Assembly (NCBI GenBank): GCA_003249255.1
Contig: QKJP01000008.1
Location: forward strand, 1-64,000
DNA: 64,000 nt
Direction of reading: 5' to 3'
Source of the DNA: Bacteroidales bacterium
GTDB taxonomy: Bacteria; Bacteroidota; Bacteroidia; Bacteroidales; Marinilabiliaceae
Numbering within the stretch: position 1 is the first letter of the stretch; each line of letters begins with the position of its first letter. Shown here piece after piece: positions 25,972-36,900 of the stretch. The position numbers were made by a program, and so were the translations under genes. A model generated the notes under the pieces. It had not been told where the DNA came from, did no database searches, and was given only the letters and a program-made list of their open reading frames with translations.

Positions 25972-28900
25972 ATGGGAAGAGTATATATGTTTAGAGTGCT
26001 GGTGTGCGTGTGGTTTGTTTCAGTATTGGGGATAAACAGTGTTTTTGCAGGTATTGTAAGTGGTACTGGAACACAGGCTAGTCCGTATGAAATTACAATC
26101 GCTACTTTTGAAGAGTTTAGTGATCTTGTTGAAAATAAAATTAATAAACCAAATGTATATTGTAATATAAAATTGGTAGCTGATATTGATGGTTCCAAGG
26201 CCGCTAATGCTCCCTATTATGGAGGTTATGGATATCTATCCTCTATTGGTAGGCACGATAGTCCTTTTAAGGGATCTTTTAATGGCAATGGGTATGTTAT
26301 TTCAAATGTTGTTTTTATTGCAGGTTTATCCAGTGATTTAAAATATTACCCTTTGACCGGATGCTTTGGGTATACAAAAGATGCAATAATCAGTAATGTA
26401 AAACTTTCTAATTGTAAAACATGGGGAGGAGATGGTGAAGAATTTCGTTTTCCCAATGGTAAAAATACAACTAAACAATATTATGGTGTAAGTACTACTC
26501 GGGATGATACAGGTAATCCGGCTTATACTTCAGGAGATAAGGTTGGTGGTCTGATTGGTTATGCTGTAAATACAACCGTTAACAATTGCTATTTTTCCGG
26601 AGTGGTGGCTACGGAGGGGTACGATGTTGGAGGTCTTATTGGACGTGCTGAAAATACTAGCATTACAGGCTCATATGCTTCGGCAGTAGTTCTTGGTAAT
26701 AATAATATTGGTGGTTTAGTTGGATATTTAGATGGCACATCATCTATTCAAAATTGTTATTCAACTTCAGCTGTGGAGGCTGTTAAAATTAGTCATAATG
26801 GGAATACTGCCGGAAATCATGTTGGTGGTTTTGTTGGTTATGCTTTGGATGCCAGTAAAATAGATAATGCCTATGCAACAGGTTACAACATTGGCTATAA
26901 TGGAGCAGTTGTTACTAATCAAAACGTTTTTATGGGTGGTGTTGCAGCTGGTAGTCCAACAGATACATATTTCGATACTGATTTAAGTGGAGTCACATCT
27001 AATTCTTTTGCTAAAGAGCTATCATATTTACAATTCAAGGATGCTAATAATTTTACATCATTAGGCAGTCCTTGGGTTAAGCCTGCTACTCCTGGTTCTG
27101 ACAGACCATATATTAATTGGCAAGAAATGATGGTGGCTAATAATGCTGTAAAGGATAATGTGCTATCAGTGTCTATTCATAGAAATGCCGGAAAAACAGT
27201 AAGCATAAAAGAAGCTGGAGTTCGGGTTAGAAAAACAGGGGTTGAAGTTTTTGATGCTGAAGGTAAAATTGTCGATTCTGATAAACTTCCTTGGATTTAT
27301 CAAGCAAAGTCTGGTGTTGTTCTTGATGCTAACGGGAATGTGAATTATACACTTCGCGTTAAAGGATTAGAAGATGGTGAATCCTATTATTTTCAATCTT
27401 ATATTAAAGACTCCAAAAATGAGTATCATTTGGGTGATTTACATATAGCTACTTTTTTACCGGAACATCAGATTACCTATGCTAAAAATGATAGTCGAGC
27501 AACTGGTACAACAACTGATAATAATTTATATCGCCATAATATTGATGAAGTTACAGTCAAATCTAATAACTTTTCTTTCAGTTATTACGATTTTAAAGGT
27601 TGGGATACCCAATCATCTGGTACCGGAACACGCTATCAGGCAGGTCATAAATTTACCTTGTCATCGGACTTAACCGTATATGCAATTTGGAGCCCTACAG
27701 AATATACGATTACCTATAATATGCAAGGTGGAGGAGATAAGGGAACTAACCCGGATACTTATAATGTTGAAACTGCAAAAGCCAATCTTGTAGACGGAAG
27801 TCGTCCCGGATATAATTTTATGGGTTGGTACGGAGATAATACTTTTACAACTGCCAAAACAAGTATTGGTGGTGGAGAGACCGGTAATAAAACGATTTAT
27901 GCTAAATGGAGTGCTCCAATAAATTATACTCTTACCTATGAAGCTAATAATGGTGTTGATACCAAAAACTTAGCCAATCTTCCTACTAATGTTAATTTTA
28001 CAGTAGAGACCGAAACATTTAGTTTAGGTACATCAACCCGTAATGGTTATTCATTTGGTGGATGGTATGCTGATGCCTATGGAATTGATGCTTTACCAGT
28101 TGGTGCGCAACCGATAATTGAAATCAAAAAAGGAACTACAGAAAATCTTACTGTTCATGCCTACTGGTGGATCGATAGGTCTCCAGGTAGTGACAATGAA
28201 TATATTCTTTCTTTTGATGCCAATGATAATTCTGGTGTTCCTACAGCTGCTATTAATGTACCAAAAGATTATGTACATTATGTAGATTCTGAAAACTATA
28301 CATTACCAATACCATCTCGTCCTGGTTTTACTTTTGGCGGATGGTATACCGAAAAGTATGCTGTAAATGCAACTCCAGATGCATCAAAACAAGTTATTTC
28401 ACTCGAAAAAGGCGTGCCTTTTACCATTACTGTATATGCTCTTTGGAAAACAACAGATGTTGATAGTTTTTATTTAGCCTTCAATGCTAATGATAATAGC
28501 GGTGATCCTAGTAAAGCCACTGTACCTGCAAATGAAAAATTAAATGTACTGGATACACCTTTTGATTTTTCAGGTGCAATATATGATGCAACTAGACCCG
28601 GATATACATTTGATGGATGGTATGCAAGTGCTGATGGTACAGGAAGTGAGTTAAATGTGGTACCATTAGGAACTGTTTCAGATTTCAATGTTTACGCAAA
28701 ATGGAAAATTGATCCGTTAACTAATCACTATGATTTAATCTTTAATGCAAATGACGATGATAATCCTGTAAAAGCGACTGGAGTACCTGCTAATTTTAAC
28801 TTTGATGTAGAGACTGCTGACATTACACTTGCAATGCCGGAACGAAAAGGTTATACCTTTGGCGGTTGGTTTGAAACAGCTTATGCAGCGGATTCAAATC

Positions 28901-31900
28901 CTACTGAACCAGCAGTTACTGTCATCTCAAGAGGTACTGTAAGATCTTATGAACTTCATGCATATTGGGAAGTCAATGTAAATGCATATACTTTAACTTA
29001 TCATGCTAATGATGATGCTTTAAACCCAATCAATAAATTACCGCAACAGGTTATGTTCTCAGTGACTGATGAAATCATATTGGAGACTGTTACACGTTCT
29101 GGTTATGAATTTGTTGAATGGCAATTAGCAGATGGAACGCCACTTTCAAAAGTGCCAGTTGGTACTGCCCAAAATATTGATGTTTACGCTCAATGGTTAG
29201 TTCCTGTAGGTGATCCTTTTAAAATTAACTTTAATCTGAACGATAGTCCTGAGTATCCGGCTGATGCAATGTCTTATAATCCAAAGACTTTTTATGTAAA
29301 TTCAGAAGATTTTAATTTAGAAATTCCTGTTCGAAATGGATATACTTTTGATGGGTGGTACGAAGTACTTGCTGATGGAAGTGAAGGAGCTGAGCTTGTA
29401 ACAGTTACAAAAGGAACTGCTCGTGATTATGATGTTATTGCTCATTGGTTAATTCAAGAAGCGAATAAGTTTAATCTTATTTTTGATAAAAACCATGATA
29501 TTGCCGCAGTGCCAGAAGCAGTCGTTCCTGAATTGGTAGAACTTGATGCCTCAAAAACACCTTTTGATTTTTCTGCAACAACATATAACGGAATTAGAAA
29601 TGGTTATACATTCAGTGGTTGGTTTAAAGATCCTGCTTGTACTGATGGACCAGTAACCCAAGTTCCAGCCGGAGCATATGAAGATTATAGAGTTTATGCA
29701 AAATGGGAAATTACTGTATCTGATAATTATGAACTTCGTTATAATGCAAATGACGATTTACTAAATCCGGTAGACGCAAGTTTATTTCCTGCAAATGTTC
29801 CATTTAATGTTGAAACTGAAACTTTTACTTTGCCGGATGCCGTTCGTACTGGTTATACTTTTAGTGGTTGGTACAGAGATGTTGCCTATGGTGTAGATGA
29901 AGTTGCTGATCCAAATAAACGTATCACTCAAATTGTTCAAGGAACTGAATTTTCTGATGTAGAGGTTTATGCGCATTGGACGGTTCATCCCGAAGATAAT
30001 AAGTATACCCTAGTATACGAGCGTAATGATGAAGGAGATGAAGCTAATCCTGCTACAGTCCCTTCTCCGGTCGATTATTATGTTAATACAGAAACATTCA
30101 CTTTAGGCATCCCTTCTCGTGATGGTTACTCTTTTGGTGGATGGTATAAAAAACCTTATGATTTACATTCTACTCCTAATCCGGCAGATAAAGTAGTAAG
30201 TATTGAAAAAGGTACAACAGAGGATGTTACAGTTTATGCCTACTGGTATTTAGGTGGAAATTATTATCTTCTAACCTACCATGCCAATGATGATGCGTTA
30301 AATCCGGTAGATGTGTTACCGGTACCTGTTACTTTTAATGTAACTTCTGAAACGATTGAATTACAACCGGCGGTACGTCCGGGTTATACATTCAGTGGCT
30401 GGTATACAGTAGGTTATGGGGTCAATTCGGCACCTGGTGAAAATGGCAAATTATCTGATATCGCTCAAGGTACTGTTGGAAATATTGATGTGTATGCCTA
30501 TTGGACTATAGGTGATGAAGATAAATATAAGCTTGTATACGAAGAAAATGATGGCGGAGATAAAGTTAATCCTGCTACAGTCCCTTCAGATGGCGTGTAT
30601 TATGTTAATACTAAAACCTTTGCTTTAGGAAATGCAATCCGAAGGGGTTATACATTTAATGGTTGGTATACAAATCCTTATTCTTTAAAAGAGACTCCTT
30701 TATCAAGTACTAAAGTGGAAAGGATCGAAACAGGTACTACTCAAAATACTACGGTTTATGCACATTGGATTGTTACAGATGCTGATAAGTATTCCATCAC
30801 TTACCTGAATACTTTTGGTAATAACGGAGGTAATCCTAGTAGTTATGATGTAACCAGCGAAACGATTAATCTTTTAAAACCTTCAAGGTTAGGTTATACT
30901 TTTAGTAATTGGTTTAGTGAAGCCGAAGAGATCAATGTGGTTACTCAAATTGAAAAAGGTTCTGTTGGCAACAAAACACTTTATGCCGGATGGTATATTC
31001 ATCCGGAAGATAATGTATATACAATCACTTATGAGACCGATGGAGGTGAAAATAATGTTCTTAATCCTTTATCTTATAATATTGAGACAGAGTCTTTTAT
31101 TTTCCTTGATGCATCTAAGAAACATTATAAGTTTGAAGGATGGTATTCTGATGAAGCTTTTACAATTGAGAAAACCGGAGTTGACTTAGGGTCAACAGGT
31201 CATGTAACTGTTTACGCAAAATGGACACCTGTGGATTATAGTATTAAATATCATCTTAATGGAGGTGAGAATAGTGCTATAAATCCGGATGGATATCATA
31301 TCGAGAGCCCAATTATTACTTTTGGGCAACCGACTAAACCTGGATATGTTTTTGAAGGTTGGTACTCAACTGAAGATCTTTTAGGTGATCCAATTGTTAG
31401 CATCAATACTGGTTCATCCGGTGACATAAACCTTTATGCAAAATGGAAAATAGAGATTGATATTATCTGTAAATGGGGATATGTGCTTATCGTTAGTGAT
31501 TCCGAGAATGAACTTCAACCTTATTTCCAATGGTATAAAGATGATGTGGCTATCGACGGTGCCAATTTAGTATCTTTTGAAGGTTTTGATAAATCTTTGT
31601 GTGGCGATTATACTTGCGAAGTGATGCTCAAAGGAAGTACTGAGAAGTTTAAGCTGAAACCTTATAAAGCCAGTTTCAACTGTATCAAAACTATGATTAG
31701 CATTTATCCAACTGTAACGGAGAAGGAGTCGCAAATTAAGGTTGAATTAACTGGAGATGAAAGGGCATCGTCTGTGTTTATAATGGAGTTGTTTGATGTT
31801 ACAGGTCAAAAAATTATTTCTAAAACTGTTGAGAATAATATGACTCACGAAATAGCATCTCCTGTTAAATCTGGAGTATATATTATTACCTTGAGAGACA

Positions 31901-31941
31901 CCGGTGGAATTGTTGAAACCGAAAAAATTATAGTTCGCTAA
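25972..31941 (+). CDS. Giant InlB-repeat surface protein 1 with GLUG motifs and T9SS sorting tail
   Basis: From ATG 25972 the protein has about 1989 residues, beginning with a signal peptide (RVLVCVWFVSVLGINSVFAG). ATG 25987 is a possible alternative and GTG 25942 is less likely. The N-terminal 380 residues carry GLUG motifs (VGGLIGYAVNTTVNNCYFSG, VGGLIGRAENTSITGSYAS). Then follow 16 InlB/Listeria-Bacteroides repeats of about 70-80 residues, each marked by a GYxFxGWY core. Near the end is a Cys-containing Ig-like domain (DIICKWGYVLIVSDSENEL, then LCGDYTCEV) and a type A T9SS sorting domain starting at ISIYPTVTEKESQIKVEL and closing with IIVR. The protein is likely exported across the outer membrane and displayed or released as an adhesin. 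An OmpA-family gene follows by 42 bp. Confidence 0.88.
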   Translation: MGRVYMFRVLVCVWFVSVLGINSVFAGIVSGTGTQASPYEITIATFEEFSDLVENKINKPNVYCNIKLVADIDGSKAANAPYYGGYGYLSSIGRHDSPFKGSFNGNGYVISNVVFIAGLSSDLKYYPLTGCFGYTKDAIISNVKLSNCKTWGGDGEEFRFPNGKNTTKQYYGVSTTRDDTGNPAYTSGDKVGGLIGYAVNTTVNNCYFSGVVATEGYDVGGLIGRAENTSITGSYASAVVLGNNNIGGLVGYLDGTSSIQNCYSTSAVEAVKISHNGNTAGNHVGGFVGYALDASKIDNAYATGYNIGYNGAVVTNQNVFMGGVAAGSPTDTYFDTDLSGVTSNSFAKELSYLQFKDANNFTSLGSPWVKPATPGSDRPYINWQEMMVANNAVKDNVLSVSIHRNAGKTVSIKEAGVRVRKTGVEVFDAEGKIVDSDKLPWIYQAKSGVVLDANGNVNYTLRVKGLEDGESYYFQSYIKDSKNEYHLGDLHIATFLPEHQITYAKNDSRATGTTTDNNLYRHNIDEVTVKSNNFSFSYYDFKGWDTQSSGTGTRYQAGHKFTLSSDLTVYAIWSPTEYTITYNMQGGGDKGTNPDTYNVETAKANLVDGSRPGYNFMGWYGDNTFTTAKTSIGGGETGNKTIYAKWSAPINYTLTYEANNGVDTKNLANLPTNVNFTVETETFSLGTSTRNGYSFGGWYADAYGIDALPVGAQPIIEIKKGTTENLTVHAYWWIDRSPGSDNEYILSFDANDNSGVPTAAINVPKDYVHYVDSENYTLPIPSRPGFTFGGWYTEKYAVNATPDASKQVISLEKGVPFTITVYALWKTTDVDSFYLAFNANDNSGDPSKATVPANEKLNVLDTPFDFSGAIYDATRPGYTFDGWYASADGTGSELNVVPLGTVSDFNVYAKWKIDPLTNHYDLIFNANDDDNPVKATGVPANFNFDVETADITLAMPERKGYTFGGWFETAYAADSNPTEPAVTVISRGTVRSYELHAYWEVNVNAYTLTYHANDDALNPINKLPQQVMFSVTDEIILETVTRSGYEFVEWQLADGTPLSKVPVGTAQNIDVYAQWLVPVGDPFKINFNLNDSPEYPADAMSYNPKTFYVNSEDFNLEIPVRNGYTFDGWYEVLADGSEGAELVTVTKGTARDYDVIAHWLIQEANKFNLIFDKNHDIAAVPEAVVPELVELDASKTPFDFSATTYNGIRNGYTFSGWFKDPACTDGPVTQVPAGAYEDYRVYAKWEITVSDNYELRYNANDDLLNPVDASLFPANVPFNVETETFTLPDAVRTGYTFSGWYRDVAYGVDEVADPNKRITQIVQGTEFSDVEVYAHWTVHPEDNKYTLVYERNDEGDEANPATVPSPVDYYVNTETFTLGIPSRDGYSFGGWYKKPYDLHSTPNPADKVVSIEKGTTEDVTVYAYWYLGGNYYLLTYHANDDALNPVDVLPVPVTFNVTSETIELQPAVRPGYTFSGWYTVGYGVNSAPGENGKLSDIAQGTVGNIDVYAYWTIGDEDKYKLVYEENDGGDKVNPATVPSDGVYYVNTKTFALGNAIRRGYTFNGWYTNPYSLKETPLSSTKVERIETGTTQNTTVYAHWIVTDADKYSITYLNTFGNNGGNPSSYDVTSETINLLKPSRLGYTFSNWFSEAEEINVVTQIEKGSVGNKTLYAGWYIHPEDNVYTITYETDGGENNVLNPLSYNIETESFIFLDASKKHYKFEGWYSDEAFTIEKTGVDLGSTGHVTVYAKWTPVDYSIKYHLNGGENSAINPDGYHIESPIITFGQPTKPGYVFEGWYSTEDLLGDPIVSINTGSSGDINLYAKWKIEIDIICKWGYVLIVSDSENELQPYFQWYKDDVAIDGANLVSFEGFDKSLCGDYTCEVMLKGSTEKFKLKPYKASFNCIKTMISIYPTVTEKESQIKVELTGDERASSVFIMELFDVTGQKIISKTVENNMTHEIASPVKSGVYIITLRDTGGIVETEKIIVR

Positions 31942-31983
31942 ATGATTGGCCTAGTAATATAGTTTTTTGTAAAAATAAAAAGC

Positions 31984-33369
31984 ATGAAGAAGAGTTTTGT
32001 TTTTATCATATTTATTTTGTTTGGGCTTAACTTCTTTGGTCAGGGAGAAGTTAATGTTTTCCAGCAAGATTCAATTATCGCCGATACCATTAAGATAACC
32101 ACAAAGATTGAAGGTTCTGTGTTTGGTGGTGGTGGATTATCTACTTACTTATATAATCCAAAGGTTGGTTCTACTAATTTAGGATTAGGGGTAATCGCCG
32201 GTTTTGAAGCTACATTCTGGCGTGATAACATTGGGTTTACTACAGGTTTGCATTATAATAGTTATACATCAAAGTATTCTATTGATAATACTACTTTATA
32301 TACGCCTTCCAGGGATTACGATACTTATGATGCTAAGCCTAGAGAAGACTTTAATTTAAGAACTGAATATTCAGGTTATTCAGAACAAATTACAAGTCAT
32401 TACTTTGGTATTCCATTCATGTTGAGTTATAAAAAAGTATTCGATAATAATGTTCGTTTGAATACCGGCGGAGGATTTAAGTTATCTTATTTGATGTCCA
32501 GTAAATCTGTTAACAAAGGTAATTTTTCAGCCTTTGGAGATTATTCTCAAGCACGTGGTGTTAATGCCAGTCGAATTACAGATGGACCTGGATTTGAAAC
32601 TTATTCAGGTGAAGATTTTGAAGTTGAAAACAATTTTGGAATTGGTGCTTCTGGAATTGCCACATTTGATGTTGGTTATGCTTTTTCTGATGATTTTATT
32701 CTATTTGGAGGTCCGTATTTAGAGTATCAATTTTTTGGTGCAGGGACTGATGATAAATATTTGAATAATTACGTGGCCAGCGACATGCTAACAGCTACTG
32801 TAGATTATCAAGGTGTATCTAATTCTAATTTAGTGGATAATATGAACCGTTTTGCCTTAGGATTTAAGGTAGGAGTTACATTCACATTAAGAGGTAAGCG
32901 ATACATTGTTAAAGAAATAAAATACCGTGCCATTGTTGTTGAAAAAGAAATTGAAGATCCGGATAAGAATTTGAAACAAGCACAGTCATGGTATGAAATG
33001 TCAGATTCATTAAAGAGATCTATACATCAACTCGTTTTGGAAAATACTCCCATTCACTTTGAATTATCAGGTTATTCTCTGGATGATGTATCAGAGCAGC
33101 GTATTAAGAACATTGCAGAGGTTTTATTTGACTATCCGGAGTTAAAGATTACACTAGTTGGACATACTTGTGATATAGGTTCTGAAGACGCTAACTATAT
33201 TTTAGGCTTATCCAGAGCTCATAATGTTTATGAATTGTTAATTGAGGAAGGAGTATTACCAGGAAATTTAATTATTAAATCTCGAGGTGAGTTAGAACCT
33301 GCCCATCCTAATGACACGGAAAAGAACCGAGCTCTAAACAGGCGGGTGGAGTTTAAAATTGTTGAATAA
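31984..33369 (+). CDS. Outer-membrane beta-barrel protein with OmpA C-terminal domain
   Basis: The 461-residue protein has a signal peptide (KKSFVFIIFILFGLNFFGQG), an N-terminal barrel-like part with many alternating aromatic strands (about 40-310), and a C-terminal OmpA/MotB peptidoglycan-binding domain with TPIHFELSGYSLDD, KITLVGHTCDIGSEDANY and SRAHNVYELLIEEG, ending NRALNRRVEFKIVE. It therefore bridges outer membrane and cell wall. It follows the first giant InlB-repeat gene closely and is followed by a terminator, so the two probably share a transcript; a role in anchoring the surface protein is inference. Confidence 0.88.
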   Translation: MKKSFVFIIFILFGLNFFGQGEVNVFQQDSIIADTIKITTKIEGSVFGGGGLSTYLYNPKVGSTNLGLGVIAGFEATFWRDNIGFTTGLHYNSYTSKYSIDNTTLYTPSRDYDTYDAKPREDFNLRTEYSGYSEQITSHYFGIPFMLSYKKVFDNNVRLNTGGGFKLSYLMSSKSVNKGNFSAFGDYSQARGVNASRITDGPGFETYSGEDFEVENNFGIGASGIATFDVGYAFSDDFILFGGPYLEYQFFGAGTDDKYLNNYVASDMLTATVDYQGVSNSNLVDNMNRFALGFKVGVTFTLRGKRYIVKEIKYRAIVVEKEIEDPDKNLKQAQSWYEMSDSLKRSIHQLVLENTPIHFELSGYSLDDVSEQRIKNIAEVLFDYPELKITLVGHTCDIGSEDANYILGLSRAHNVYELLIEEGVLPGNLIIKSRGELEPAHPNDTEKNRALNRRVEFKIVE

Positions 33370-33397
33370 GTGTAATTTTTGATTAATATCGATTTAT

Positions 33398-33425
33398 AAA
33401 AGCAGGTTTTTAACCTGCTTTTTTT
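33398..33425 (+). terminator. Terminator after the OmpA-family gene
   Basis: Stem AAAGCAGGTT / AACCTGCTTT followed by a T tract. It ends the transcript of the giant gene and the OmpA gene. Confidence 0.85.
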
Positions 33426-33576
33426 GTGAACAAAATTTGCTTTTTGCTATTGTACAATAAAGTATGAAAGCAAAAATATTGCATATGAATTATTGTTAAT
33501 TTTCATAGGAAACAATTCTGGTATTGGCTTTTAAAATCATTAATGGTTCTTGTGCTAGGATGGAGTTCTTATTTTC

Positions 33577-33728
33577 TTTATTGAGGTCAGTAGATCAGTA
33601 CATACATTTCTGCATAAATCTAAAAAGCCCCAAAGTGGGCGATATCCCAAAGCCTAGCAGGTAAGGGCTGGGATAAATGACACCGCATCTTTTATGCTAA
33701 CGTAAGCTTACTATTGATAAGTATTTAA
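33577..33728 (+). repeat. Dispersed inverted element, copy 1
   Basis: A 152-bp non-coding segment containing AAAGTGGGCGATATCCCAAA, GGGCTGGGATA, CACCGCATCTTTTATGCTAA and CTTACTATTGATAAGTATTT. The same blocks occur in the same order, on the opposite strand, at 42891-43157, where a palindromic core of about 115 bp is present that copy 1 lacks. The nearby gap 33426-33976 otherwise holds no gene. Confidence 0.8.
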
Positions 33729-33976
33729 CGATTTACCTCTATTTCATTAAAAGATTTATGTGAAATATTCTTAATTATAGATTGGTAATAGTTATGTCGA
33801 ATATCAACGGTTATTCATTCTTAATGCTTAATAATTAGTCAACTATGAAATGAATTCCTCGTTTAAAATTTATAAAATGAGATATTATTTGCTTATTTTT
33901 AAGTTCGTTTTGACAGTGCGTTAGTTCTTTATTAAGTGACAGTTTGCTAGTAATTAATGATTAAAAACAAACCGAT

Positions 33977-36900
33977 ATGAGAAAGTTATTTCTAGTTGTT
34001 GTTGCGATTTTTTTGTTGGGGGACTTTTCAGTTGGTTTTGCTCAGGATCCGATCGTCTTACCATCATTAGCCGGAAAGGGGACTGGTTATGAATATGACC
34101 CTTACGTTATCGAAACCATTAATGAATACATCAATTTTGCCGCAGATGTTAACGCCGGAAGGGATTGTGCCAATACTTACATTGAGTTGGGGGCAGATAT
34201 CGATTGTACCGGAGATTTGAGATTAAGACCCATTGGAGATACTTCTAATCCTTTTAAAGGTCACTTTGATGGCAAGGGGTATGAGGTAATCAACATTTAT
34301 TTAAATTCAGAATTAGTGGCTGGTGCTCATTCGGGTGATTATTTAGGCTTTTTTGGAAAAGTTGTTGGAGCTGAAATAAAGAATGTTAGATTATCAAATG
34401 CTAATATTGTTGCTAATAATAAGAGTAAAACCGTTGCTTATACCGGGGGCCTAGTCGGTGCAGTTTTGTATGAAGATCCATATGGTCCGAATGGAGGATC
34501 AACAACGATAAGTAATTGTTATGTGTCAGGTACGGTTGAAGGAGATAATATCGTTGGTGGTTTTGTGGGGTATATAGAAGATGCTTCAACCATCAAAAAT
34601 TCCTATAGTTCCTGTTTAGTTCTTGGAGAATCTACACTTGGAGGATTTGCTGGAAGTGTAGCCGGTAATTCTACCATAAGTAGCTGTTATGCCAAGGGCG
34701 TGGTTGAAGCAACTAATTTGGCCGGTGGATTTGCTTATAAAGTTGAGGATTCCTCTATTATAAAAGACTCTTATTCCTCCTGCGTTGTTTTTGGCGGTTC
34801 ACCATCTTCATTTGTTACCAGTATAACTGATTCAAATAATTCTCCGGCAGAAGATGGAATGATTACCAATTGTTTTTATGATTCAGATTTTAGTAATGTT
34901 GCAGATCCCAGAGCCACTGGTTTGACCTATACCCAATTCCGAAATCCGGCAAGTTATCCTTGGACATGGGCCTCAGGTACCGAAGATCCTTTTGATTTAA
35001 CTGTTGTTAATGCTTGGATTGCTCCTAATGAAGGAGAAGATTTAACCTTTGATGGAGGCGGAGAAGTTACTAATGCAAAAGGTGCTGGACGCCCTTATTT
35101 GTATTGGCAACATTCAAAAATCACCAATGGCCCAGTTCAGGAAGATGGTACAGGAAAAAGCACCAATAAAATTGAAATTTCCATTGAAAAAGATGCTAGC
35201 ATTAATGTTGTAGAACGTGGAGTAAGAACCCGGAAAGAAGGATCTTCAGATTGGATTTTCCAGAATGACGGACTAACCGATGCAGGTGTTTTTGATTATC
35301 AAATCATAGGTTTACGAGACGGTGGATTTTATTACGTTCAGTCTTATTTCCTGGATCAAAATGACGTTTATCATTTAGGGGACATGGTAAAAACCGAATT
35401 AGAGCCTGAGTATTATATAACTTACAATGGTAATAATAATATGGGAGGGAGCACAGTAGATGATCTTAGCCCCTATATTAATGGTTATGATGTTACCGTT
35501 TTAACAAATAGTTTTATAAGAACCGGTTATTCTTTTTTATCATGGAATACGGCATCTGATGGAACGGGTACAAGTTATAATCCATCAGAGGTAATTTCTG
35601 CTATTTCTGCTGATATTACATTGTATGCACAATGGTCATCTGTTGATTATACAATTTCCTATAACGGGAACGGTTCTACAGGTGGAAGTACTACCGACTC
35701 AAGTAATCCATACCTATACCATGCAGATGCTACAATTAAGGCCAATGGATTTACCAGGGCGGGGTATTCTTTTTCATCCTGGAATACTGCTGCTGATGGT
35801 TCAGGAACATCCTACAACCCTTCGGATGTTTATTCAGTAATATCAGATTTAACTTTGTATGCACTATGGACAGCCATTCCTTACACAATAACTTATGACG
35901 GTAATGGTTCAACTACCGGAAATACTTCCGATACAGGAAATCCATATATTTATAATGATGTTGTAACCATTTTACCAAACAGCTTTATTAAAGATGGATA
36001 TGTATTTGACTCATGGAACACCAATGCTGATGGCACAGGTACAGAGTACGCTGCTAGTGACCCACATAAATTAATTGACAATATGACCCTATATGCTCAA
36101 TGGACTGCCATAGATTATGGCGTTATATATGTTGGAAATGGAGCAACAGGAGGAAATACAGTAGACTCTAACATTTATATTTATGATGATGTAGCCAATA
36201 TATTAGCCAATGGATATACCCGTAACGGATATACTTTTAGTTCTTGGAATACAGCAGCTGATGGCTCAGGAGTAAGTTATTCTTCTAATGATACCTATGT
36301 TGTTACTGGTGTATTAACCTTATACGCACAGTGGAATGCGATTTCATATACTATTGCTTATGATGGCAACAAATCGACTGCCGGAAACACTGACGATTCT
36401 AATGTTTACATTTATGATGATCTTGCGACCATTTTAACTAATGGATTTATTTATCCGGGCTATTCTTTTATGGAGTGGAATACAGCTGCTGATGGTAGTG
36501 GAATAAGGTATCTTCCAAGTGAATCATTAACGATTGATGGAGATCTTATCCTTTATGCGATTTGGGATATTACGGAGGATGATAATTATGACATCAACTA
36601 TCGACTATATAATGGTGTAAATGATTCAAGGAACCTGACGAGCTATAATGTTGAAACAGATGTAACACTTTACAATCCAAGCAAAGGAGGTTATACCTTT
36701 GGAGGTTGGTTTGCCGAAGAAGATTCCATTACTCGTGTAGACAAAATCGCTTTAGGTTCTGTGGGAGATACTACCCTTCATGCAGCTTGGTACATTCATG
36801 ATATAAATAATGTTTATGCGATAGAATATATTTTAAACGGAGGAACGAATGATGTTGCAAATCCGGAAACTTATACGGTAGAGTCTGATACCATTGTGTT